Below the pieces are notes generated by a model. That model was given only the letters and a program-made list of their open reading frames with translations, did no database searches and was not told where the DNA came from. A DNA stretch of 64,000 bases from the NCBI GenBank assembly GCA_039545295.1, contig BCIK01000011.1, positions 786,853-850,852 of the forward strand, read 5' to 3'. Position numbers and translations under genes: made by a program. Positions 12,575-23,096 of this stretch are shown in pieces. The stretch is from Udeniomyces pyricola (lineage: Eukaryota > Basidiomycota > Tremellomycetes > Cystofilobasidiales > Mrakiaceae). Every line of letters starts with the position of its first letter. The stretch's first letter is position 1.

Positions 12575-15500
12575 ATGGTACCACCCCCCACTTCAACCCA
12601 CTTCTGCGCTTGAGCCGATCCAAAGTTGCTTGCTTCATCCTCAACTATAGCTGACGCGATCTCCCTTGTCCCTCCTCCCTCTTGCTCTCCCACCACACGT
12701 CCCATCATCGCTCACTCTTAGTCCGACGATGACTTCATGATGGACGTAAGCCAACCAATTCCAACTTTGCTCCCACACATACTTACACGCACACACACAC
12801 ACGCATCGGCCAATTCCATCAATATCCCATCCCATCACGAGCTCACATCAGTACACACTCTCCGCCTCCCGCCGCTTCTCTCTTTCTCTCTTTCGTTCTT
12901 TCTTTCTTTCGCATCAACCAAATGCCACTTTGATTCATATCCATACCCTTAGGATGCCGCCGATGAGGTACGCCATATTCCATCCTTCCGGCTCTCACAC
13001 CAGAGACCTCCTTCAACGACGACGACAGTAGCTAACATTTCCTCCTCCTTCTTCCAACCCTCTGACCTCGTTTCTCCTCGGTCTTACGCCTTGACCAGGA
13101 CTACGACCTCGAATACGACGACGATGAAGACGCCGAAGATGACGAGGATGTCGACGCCGAAAACATGTACTACCGAGCCAAAGGTCCGTCCAGCATCCTG
13201 TCGCATCTGACTCGGTTCGACATGAAAACCACCAGTCGTTCGGGGGGAGGGGACGTTGGCGCTGCGGAACGGCATCTACCGCTCGGACATCACTCATCGC
13301 TAAATGGGATATATTCGCTGCTTGGGTCTCCTGCTTACTGCTCGATCAGGTCTCATCGAGGATGAACCAGAAGAGGCTCTCCAGGCATTCAAAGAGATCG
13401 TCACTGCGGAGGAAGAAAAGGGCGATTGGTTGGTGATGAAACGTCTTCTTCCGATTCCGTTTGACCTTTGTCCATTTCTCACAGAACCTCAGACCAAGAG
13501 CTTAGCGGTTGACGACCCCCTCTTCCCCTTCTTTGTTATTGACGACACGTACGCTGTGCTTTGTACAGGGGTTTCAAAGCCTTGAAGCAACAGACCAAAC
13601 TCCTCTATTGCACCCTCGATCGTCACGACGAAGCCCTCGAAACGTACACTGAACTCCTCTCCTACACCAAATCGGCCGTCACGCGAAATTGTAACGTCTC
13701 CCATCCTCCTGTCCCCCCCCCCCTCCCTCCCCTTCTTCTTCTTCACCCCATTTGAAATCCTGTTGGGGTCAAGGAAAGTGATAAGGAAAGGATCTTGGAT
13801 CCTCCCTGTTGTGAGGCAGGTTCTGATACGTGTCTCCGTGACAATCGTCATTTATTTCTCCTCTGCGTGCGCGTTCGGTTCCTTTTGCTCCTCCTCCCCC
13901 TCCTCCTTCTCCTCTTTCTTTCCACTCTTGGTTTTTTCTCGCTTTCTTCCTGACAGACTCGGAAAAGTCCATCAACAACATCCTCGATTACGTCGGGGGC
14001 GAAGGCAAAGGGTACGGCATCAAGACCGAACTCGGCACGCTCGAAAAGTTTTATGAAATCACGAAGCAGAGCCTGGAAGAGTCAAAGAATGAGGTTCGTC
14101 TAGGGATTCTAACACATATACACACATACACTCTCTTTCTCTTTCTCTTTGGCATCTGGTCGCTAGCTCGTCATTCCCTGTAGCTCTCTTTTCGAGTGAT
14201 TGTTTGAATGATGTGGACAGCGCTCCGCATGGATTCATTGAAACGACCGATTCCCAACTTTGTCAATTTCTTAACCCTTATCATCATCATCATCACATTG
14301 CTTGGAATACCGACTCGAATCGAACTACTTGTAGCGGTTGAGTGTCAAAGCCAACTTGAAGCTCGCCAAGCTCTGGCTCGATCGCAAAGAATGGGATAGG
14401 ATGAAGCTCGTAAGTCGTCTCTCTCCCCCCCCCCCACTTCCTCCTCATTTTTTTTTTAATCTCTAATCTCTTTCCTCAATTGTTTCGTGCTTGGATGCGA
14501 TCGCCTTGAACCTCTCACTGATTCTAGGGGGATCCAATTTCATAATTTAAAATCTGGGTTTTTTATATATCTTTTGATCTTCGTTTCTTCTTGATCTCGG
14601 TTTTGGATTGCTTTGAATCGGGTCTTAGGTCCTGGTTGATTTGCATCAGTTCTGTATCCCTGCAGCCTCGTCTTCGGGCACGTCGAGTGAGGATCAGAGC
14701 AAGGGCACTATTCGTTCGTCTTATTTCCATCTTTTTTTTTCTCACTCTTCTTTTTCTGTCCTCTACCGTGCTCTTCAGACTAGAGTTAGCTGACTCAACC
14801 GGTACTCTTCATCAATCAACGCATTCCGTTGTCCGACTCTCGGATCTGTTTTTTTTTTTTTTTGGAATCGATCAGTCCTCGAGGTGTACGCGCTCGAGAT
14901 TCAAATGTATAGCGAGCTCAAAGATTTCCGAAAGCTCAAAGTCAGTTTTTCCCATATTCCTTTTTTTCCTTTTTACTTGGTTACTTCATATATCTTCTAT
15001 CTTTCTGCTGGAGACCGGACCGTTTCTGGTTTGTTCGAGGACATCGACAAGGAGCACAGGACCGACGAGTCGCTGACATCCTCCTTCCAACCCCCAACCC
15101 TCCTTCCTCCTTTTCATCTTATTCATTGGGGGGTTTTTTTTTTTACACAAAGGATATCTACCGAGCTTGCCTCCAAGTCAAGTCGGCCATCCCGCATCCG
15201 CGTATCATGGGCGTCATTCGGGAATGCGGAGGCAAGATGTGGATGGGAGAAAGTGAGAACGATCCTTCCCTTCCTTCTCCTCTCCCCTTCCCTCCCTTTT
15301 TGCCTCCTCCTCCACTAGTTTCTTCCTTGAGAAGCTATTGATTACGATCTTAACCTGAATCATCTATATCCGATCTCCCCTCCCTCTTTCCCTAACCTTC
15401 AATGACCCCATCTTTCCCTTTCCTGCTTTACCCACCCACTCGCTATCTTCTCCATCGCCATCTTCTTTTCCCTTTTTTCTTTCCTCTTCTTTTTCCAGAA

Positions 15501-16933
15501 AACTGGCCCCAAGCATCGACCGACTTCTTTGAGTCGTTCAAACAATTCGACGAGTCGGGTTCACCTCAACGAATCCAAGTGCTCAAGTACCTCGTTCTCG
15601 CCAACATGCTTATGGGGAGTGAGATTAATCCGTTCGATTCGCAGGAGACGAAACCGTTTAGTGTTTTTTTTTTCTTCGTTCTTTTTCCTTTTCTTCTGTG
15701 TATTCATTTGTTTATTTCAGAGGTGTGGTAGTCTGACGGTCCTGACTGATCCTTCTCTCATCTGTTGCCTCGGTGGATTCTCATCAGATACAAGAACGAT
15801 CCCGAAATTGTCGCGATGACGAACCTCGTGGCGGCATACCAGCGAAGGGACATTCATGACGCTCAAAAGATCTTACGAGGTTCGTTCTTTTTTCGTTTTT
15901 TTTTCTTCTCATCAATGATGATCTGCTTTTCCCCTCAACTTCCTTCCCCGTTCACTTGGGTTCCTTTGTCTTTTTTTTTTTCGCCTCATCAACTTGGTTT
16001 TCTTCTTTCCTCATCTGTCTCCTTTGCTTTCCTCTTTGCTTCCAAATGGACTCTGAGGCTTTTGACTTGTCGATCGAATGTTGACGACCAAGCTTACGGA
16101 TTTTTCTCTCATCCCAAAATCCCCAACCCATCTCTTCCTCTTCTTTGCCTTTCCTTCTCCATCTCGATCCCACCCAACACCCCATTCCATCCCACAAACC
16201 CTCCGCCCCGCAAACTCCCTCTCTCAAACTGCAGAAAACAAAGCGACGATCCTCGACGACCCTTTCATCAAAGCCTACATCGACGACGTCCTTCGTTCCT
16301 TACGAACCCAATACCTCATCGACCTCATCAAACCTTACACGCGAATGGAACTCAAGTGGCTCGCCAAGCAACTCAACGTTGGGCAAGAGGAGGTCGAGGA
16401 TCTCTTGGTTGGGTTGGTGTTGGATGGGAAAGTTAAGGGGAGGATCGATCAGGTCAAAGGGAGGTTGGAGTTGGATCGGGGGTGAGTATTCTTGGGGATT
16501 TCTTCTTCTTTTCTCTTTTGTTTCTTCTCTCGGGGTTTTTTTTCGTGGGGGGGGGGNGGGGGGGGGAAGGCGGTGGAGGGCAAGGTTGAGAGTAGCATAA
16601 TCAAGACGAAAACCCCAAAGAGACCCTCATTGACGGTGTCATATTCCTTATCTTCCCCACATTCTCTTCCTTATACACATCGTCTCTGCCATTCTCTCCT
16701 TTTTTTTTTCTTCAAGACATGCTGTCGAGAAAGCGCGGTACGACCATCTGGCCTCGTGGTCCCAACAGCTCGGCTCGATGCGCGCGTGCGTCATCGCCAA
16801 AGGCGCTAATGGAGGACCAGCAGCGGAAGGGATCAATTTGGGACCTAAAATGATGGGTGGTGGGGGGCCGGGAGGAGGAGGAGGGGGGCCGATAGGGATG
16901 GCGGCGTTGTTGGGGGGAGGTGGGTTTTATTGA
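12575..16933 (+). CDS. CSN2: COP9 signalosome complex subunit 2 (PCI protein)
   Basis: CSN2 is a scaffold subunit of the COP9 signalosome, which removes NEDD8/Rub1 from cullins. Fifteen coding exons keep frame: 12575-12577, 12722-12745, 12953-12967, 13099-13183, 13350-13428, 13569-13690, 13957-14093, 14335-14409, 14629-14713, 14876-14940, 15153-15252, 15499-15655, 15788-15879, 16235-16481 and 16717-16933, giving 500 residues. The N-terminus reads MSDDDFMMD then an acidic [11 protein letters not shown] block, as in animal CSN2. Hallmarks include [58 protein letters not shown], and a PCI/winged-helix end with [11 protein letters not shown]. The tail is Gly-rich. The first coding exon contains only the ATG. 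Two donors are weak (GTTGGT, GTTTAG) but are required by frame and homology. Confidence 0.95.
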
Positions 16934-16955
16934 GGTGAGGTGAGGTGAGGTGGGG
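16931..16955. repeat. GAGGT tandem repeat after CSN2 stop
   Basis: Four to five GAGGT units overlap the CSN2 stop codon and the first bases of its 3' region. The tract matches the GGTGA repeat next to the RPA43 start in composition and unit length. Confidence 0.8.
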
Positions 16956-17604
16956 ATTGATCAACGGGACTGAGTTTTCTGATTGGTTAGTCATTGTTTG
17001 GTTGGTAGGCTCGGGCGGTTGAGAAGGTTGGGGTATACTATGTGTATGCAGTTTGTGGATATGTATATATATGTGTGTGTACTTCTTTTTACCAAGAGCA
17101 TGTGATCAAGTGAGTTTAAAATCAGGGGGGCCCGGAAGGAGTTATAGTTGGTAATGATAAACTCATGGACGCTGGCATTCGTACATGGGGAAGTATATAT
17201 TGCGTATGTTCTCAATATGACATATGGATTTCTTCAATGGCAACCGCGTTGATGGCGGTGAGAGATGATTGAGCTCTAGCTCTGTATATAGATTATAGAT
17301 GTATAATATTAATATATATATATATTTGATTGCGTGTGACGCGTCGGTTGGTGTTAACGCCTGAACTATCCCTCCCCCCCCCCCCCCCTTGATTCCATCC
17401 ATTCGACTTGAAACGACATCATCGACACCCTCTGTGCACGGTGTGCATCATCACCACTCATCTTTTGGCCACTGCTCCCCCCCCCCTCTCTCCAGCTGTT
17501 TCTTTCATTGAACCTCGTTGGCAACCCCACTCCGTCGTCGGCCCCCCTACGCTCGTCGTTTTCAACCCAACCCAACCTCGACCCAACCGAGCCCAAACTG
17601 AGGC
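16934..17604. other. Intergenic, CSN2 3' end and HSF promoter
   Basis: The stretch begins with a GAGGT repeat right after the CSN2 stop, continues with AT-rich microsatellites (TATATA near 17060 and 17300-17325) and a C run at 17375-17390, and ends in pyrimidine-rich sequence before the HSF start. I see no additional gene and no convincing heat shock element. Confidence 0.5.
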
Positions 17605-20600
17605 ATGTCGACCCATCCTTTTCCCTCCTCTAATCCTACCCTTGGTCTGCCCACTACGACCAACACCTCATTAGCCCTCGCTCGGATCAACGACTCAAAG
17701 GGAGGAGGAGGAGGAGGAGGTCCATCCTCGGCTTCGACCTCGTCCTTCTCGGACCATCCCTCCTCCTCCTACCCTCACTTGAACCAACCGACCCTTCTCC
17801 CACCACCACTCCTCTCTTCTACTGCTGGAGGTAGCAGCGAGGAACACCAACTTCATCAACCAACTGTCCCACCAGGGATCAACGCGAAACTTCAACCGTT
17901 TTTAAGCAAGCTTTACACGTGAGTAGTGTTCGGATTTGACGGAACTCATGACTCATGAAGGGGGGGGGGGGAAAGGAGAGAGGAGGTTGTGACGAATCCG
18001 GAAGAGAGGAAATGCCTGTCGTCGTCGTCGTCGTCTCCACTTTCCTTTTCTATTCTTTTCTCCTTGCCTTCACACACAAAAAAAAAGGGGAAACGTTCAC
18101 AAGGAAAGGGAAAGAAAAGAGGAAACGAGACTATAAAGAAACTATACTTATCCTTGCAAACTCCCCTCCCCCTCGCTTCTTCTTTTTTTTTTGTTGGCTT
18201 TAAATTATGTGTGGTTGAACTTCCCTCTCCCTTCTCCCTCCCTCCCCCCCCCCTCCCCTGGACTAGGATGCTCAACGCACCAGAATGCCAAAACTTAATT
18301 TACTGGTCAGACTCAGGCGAATCCTTCTTCGGTAAGTCTTCTCCCCCCCCCCCCCCACAAAAAAAAAGAAAGAAAAAAGAAGAAAGCCCCGAAATGGAAC
18401 CCATTGGAAAACCATCAACCATCAATTCGATTTCCTTCTTGTTCTTCTGACGAGAGGATGGTGGATAAGTAGTGTATCCATGACGAATGGGACCTTTGTC
18501 CCGGTCCTTCTTCCGCTTACGCCTTTGCATCTGCACCCCTTCCTGACGTGATTACTATCTCATTCTCTCTTCCCCCTTTCCCTTTCGACGCGAAACCCAA
18601 ACTCCTCCCAACATTCGTCCCCACTCCGCTTCCCTGGGGGTTACGTCGCGAACTAAACTCGAACGACGCGACGGAACAGTGCCGAACTCGCAGGTGTTTG
18701 CGAGCGAACTCCTGCCGCAGTATTTCAAACACTCCAAGTTTTCGAGTTTTGTAAGACAGCTGAATATGTGAGTTCCTCGGGGGCTCTCGTGGTGGTCGGG
18801 AAGCGAGGAAACGGAAACGGAGATAGGGTTTCTCAACTGTTGAAAGCTCAAGAATGAACACTAAAAATTGATTCAACGCCGTTTTTTTTTAATGGGAATC
18901 TCGTCGTGAACGAAACGAATTTCTATTTCTTGTGTTTTTCTTTGTTTCTCCACAAGGTATGGCTTTCATAAAGTTCCTCATCTTCAACAGAGCCTGCCGG
19001 ACGGGACAAAGTTGCCCGAGTTATGGGAGTTTACCAATGCCCATTTCCTTCGGGACCGACCAGAGTTGATTGGGACACTTCAGCGACGTCGTAAAGTGAA
19101 CCAACCATCAAACGGAAATGGAGGAGGAGGAGGAGGTTCATCTTCCGGAGGACATCAACATGAACTTCAGCATCATCATCATCATCATCATCATATGGAC
19201 GAAGAGCAGGATGGTCAGATGGAACCGTCTAGCTCGACATCATTAGCTCATCATTCTATGCCTCATATCCCCCCTTCCTTGACGACTATGGGCGATCCTT
19301 CTTCCTCTTCTTTGTCTGGTACGACGATCAAACGCACCCATCCTTCCTCCTTTTCCATCCATGGCAACGGTCTCCCTAACAACGCATCATCCTTCACTTC
19401 CTCCAACACCACGAATCCTACCACTACCTCTTCTTCTTCAACAACAACGGTCGACATCCAAACCGTCATCACCGCCGTTTCGTCGATTCGAGAGAAACAA
19501 TCCTCCATCGCCTCGGAACTCAAGCAACTCCAAGCGACGAATGCGCATCTGTGGAACGAAGTTGAAGCTTCCAGGGAGAGGCAGAAGAGGCAGGAGCAAA
19601 CGACGAATCGGATCTTGCAGTTTTTGGCGGGGGTGTTTGGGACGGGCGCGACGGGGGAGATGGCTTCGGGTTCGAAAGCAGCGGCAGCGGCAGCGGGAAC
19701 CGGAGGTGGAACGGGTGGATCGACAGGATTGGGTGGTTCCGGAACGGGAGGTGGAGCTGGTGGCGTAGGAGGTGAAAGCGGTAAGGGCAAAGGGACAGCA
19801 GGCAGTAAGAGACGGACCGTCGTCGTCCCAAGGAACAAACGGAGGTTGTTGATGATTGGGGATGGTAAAGTTGGGTTAGATGGAAGTTTGAGTGGGGGTG
19901 AAGATGGGAGGATTGATGATGATGAGGAAATGGAGGAGATTGAGTTGCCGTATGCGGATGAAGGGGAGGATGAGGACCGAGAGGAGGATGAGGACCGAGA
20001 GGAGGATGAGGAAATGGAAGAGATTGGGTCCAGTAAGTTTTTTTTGGGGTTTTCTTTTTTTTCTTTTTCTTTCTTTCTTTTTCTTTCTTGTGGGAAAGAA
20101 GGACCGGGGGAGGGGGGAGGGGAAGAGGCATTGCGACATCGTGGTAGATGTTTCAAGAGGTGAAGGAGATTGAGGAAACCGACTTACTCGTGACCTGCCA
20201 TCTATTTCGTCCGATGTTTGATTCTTACTCTTCCACTCTTCTCTTTACCCACGTTCCCGTCATGTTTCTTTTTTCTTCTTCTTTTTTTTTCTTAGACCGC
20301 TTCGCCAACTTTCTGCGTTCGACTCCCTCGAGACCGACCTCTTCCTCTCGTGCTTCTAAGCCGATCCTTCCTGGTCCAAAGTATACCAACCGCCCTCCTC
20401 TTCGCTCGACGGCTTCAGCATCCGCTACCCTTTCCCATCACTCATCTCTCCTGCACCACCAGAAACAACCGTCGTCGTCTCAAATCCAATCGATTGATTC
20501 TCCACCTTCGGAAGACTATGCATCCGATCTGATCGCTCTTGGGAATAACCGCAATCACCTTCACCCTTACGCCAATCAACACGCCTCTTCTTCTTCTTCT

Positions 20601-22550
20601 CACCCTCATCAGCAGCCACAAAGACCTTTCCATCCTCCTCAGTTGCCTTCAAACGTCCTGACGTCTCCAATCGTCGAAACTCCCGGATCGAGTTCGGTTC
20701 CGTCCCCTGACGCGACGCCCAACAACCAACTTGCCCTCCTAAACCACTCAGCTTTCCTCCCTCCTTCCACTTCGACCCTTCCTGATGGCCTCGTTTCCAT
20801 GACTTCTGATCGAAAAACAACCACGAATACCGACATGAATGGATCAATCCTACCCCTCTCACCATCCTCACCAACCCCGCCTTCTCCAGGAACAGCAACA
20901 ACAGCACCAGCAGCCACAGCGGAACCTCTCTCTCCGTTCTCTCAATGGATGAACCTCGATCAAAACTCCCTTCAATCCACTATGAACGCCTTGAACAACT
21001 CTCCTTCACCTCCTTCGATGGCTCATCCTTTTCCTCTCGCTCTACCCGCTCCTTCCTCCTCCTCCTCCCTCACGACGAACCATGGGAACTCCTTCAATGC
21101 ATCATCGAGTTACCCTTCCTTCCCTTTCTCTCAGCCTTCATCGTCATCAACTATGCCCACCACTACCACCACCAGCGGACCAATTTCGAATTCGATGACG
21201 ACGACGACGACGACACCTGGATCCCCAACGGCTTCTTCGAGTATCCAAGGGTTCTTACCTTATGACCCAACGTCGGATCTCTTTTCGTTAGACCTCCTTT
21301 CATCCCTTATGGCGGCGGGGAATCCATCATCATCATCATCATCATCTGGTGGGGGTCCTGGTTTGATGTCGCCTTTGGGATCGACGACGTTGTTCCCACC
21401 GTTGTTTGGCGGCGGGAACGGGGACGGTAACGGCCATAGTGGGGGTATGGCGCAGATTGCGAATGAACCGTATGTGTTCTCGCCTACGTCGTTCTTAGTG
21501 GGTGATCCAGGGGGAGAAGAACAAGAAGAAGAAGAAGAAGGAGAAGGAGAAAGGGAAGGGATCGATATCGGAGGTAGTCAAACTAGGGGAGGAGATGGAG
21601 TTGGTGGTGGGCATGAAAATCATCCATTAGGAGAGGGTGGGGAAAGTAACTTTGGGGATCGGAAAGGGAGTGATGAAGGAGGGAGTCAAGAAAGGTCGTT
21701 AGTGAGACGACTTGTGAATGGGTCGCATGCCCCGATGACGATGATGCCAACGACGACGACGACGACGAAGATGATGATGGAGGATGGAATGGATCGGGAG
21801 GGAGGAGGGGTGGAGGGAAGGACGCCGGATGAGATCGAAGCGGATGTGAATGCGCTTCAGGCGAGTATTGGAGCGTTGGTCAAAGGGCTTGGGATGGATG
21901 ATGGGCATGGGATGGGAGTGGGAAAGCAAAGTGGGTTAAGTGGAGGTGATGGGACTGGTGAGGGAGAGGAAGAGTTTGATTTGGAGAGGTTCTTGGGGAG
22001 TTTGACGGGGGATGCAGGAGCAGGAGCAGGAGGAGGAGGGCAGGTTGGGGATTCGTTAGGAGGAGGAGGAGGAGGACAAGAGGTTGGAGGAGCTGGGAAT
22101 GGGACTATCGAGGGAGAAGAAGGGATGGGATGGGACGGGTTCATGACTCATGAGGACGGGATAGTTCCTCTGGAGGGCTTGCAGGAGGAGGAGAGACGAG
22201 GAGAGGGCGAAGAAGAGGGGCGAGGGAAAAAGGAGGAGGGGGAGAATGGGTCGTCGTTGATACGTAGGAGGGCAAAGAGGAAGAGTGGAGAGGGATTGGA
22301 GAAGGGTGGCTTAGGTTTGTCATCGCCATCGACGACGATGGCGATGGGCGGTATAGGTGGTGGTGAAGATGATCAGAGTGAGAGGCAAGGGAAAGAGGGG
22401 CAGTTGGATGCATTGGTCGAGCAGGCGTCGGAAGTTGAAGATGAAGACGGGAGTAGAGAGCTTGACGTAAACGGCAAGGGAACAGAGGTGAACGAGGTAC
22501 ACGAGGAGGATTTGTGGGAGGGGAGTAGAAAGAAGAAGAAAATGGGTTGA
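17605..22550 (+). CDS. HSF1: Heat shock factor-type transcription factor
   Basis: This trimeric-type activator would bind nGAAn repeats in heat-shock promoters. Exons 17605-17918, 18267-18331, 18680-18767, 18957-20032 and 20296-22550 join in frame to about 1265 residues. The HSF DNA-binding domain (about 93-200) reads [52 protein letters not shown] and [14 protein letters not shown]. It is split over four exons at sites that keep the recognition helix whole. A run of eight histidines follows near residue 230. A heptad-repeat oligomerisation region lies at about 321-380 ([17 protein letters not shown] onward). The remaining about 880 residues are Ser-, Gly-, Asn- and Glu-rich, as expected for activation regions. 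No response-regulator receiver domain is seen, which argues against Skn7. Sfl1-like identity cannot be excluded. The protein is long for an HSF. Confidence 0.88.
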
Positions 22551-23096
22551 TCAAGAATGATGTTTTGTTTTTGTTTTCTTTGTCTTTTTGGTCGGACCTG
22601 TTGTACGTGGGTCAAGGCCGGTATGGAGTCGTCACACTTTGAAAAAGGGTGAGATCTTTGAGGAGATACAGTAAGGGTTAAAAAAATCATACCCATTCAT
22701 AGAGAGATACGAGGGTGAAATCATGTGGGTGTATAAATATGCATTATGATGTATTATGCATAAGATGATTAATGCTGTGGGCTGATCGATTGTAGACGAT
22801 GATGACACAATGATCGATGTCCGAAATCACAAGCATCCGAAAGCACAGCCTTGAGGAGACAAAAATCAAGATCAGCACAGCCCTATCGAGGCTGAACACT
22901 GGTTTGGCGCCCGAAAATATCACTGGCTCGCGTCCCTCCCCCCCTTCCCCTTCTCCTTGCTCTCTCGCCCACCGACCGACAACTTCTCCCCCTCCCCCCC
23001 CCCCCTTCCCCTTTCTCTCCTTCGCCAACCTCGGCAACCCCCCTCCCCTCTCTTCCGTCGTACCGACAAAAACCCAATTCCGCCAAAACCACCGTG
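22551..23096. other. Intergenic, HSF 3' end and NOP58 promoter
   Basis: This is a tandem-gene spacer. The first 200 bases look like a 3' region. Repeated ATGCATTATG-like AT-rich sequence lies at 22738-22765, and a strongly C/T-rich leader (22937-23060) precedes the NOP58 start. No extra gene is visible. Confidence 0.5.

Noticed and set aside
14941..15152. Open stretch between CSN2 exons 10 and 11 as an extra exon
   Set aside because: Direct splicing reproduces the conserved family sequence; including the stretch breaks it.
19263..20156. 297-residue open frame antisense to the HSF gene
   Set aside because: It mirrors Ser/Gly/acid-rich codons of the sense exon, has no domain, and the sense frame carries a clear HSF domain.
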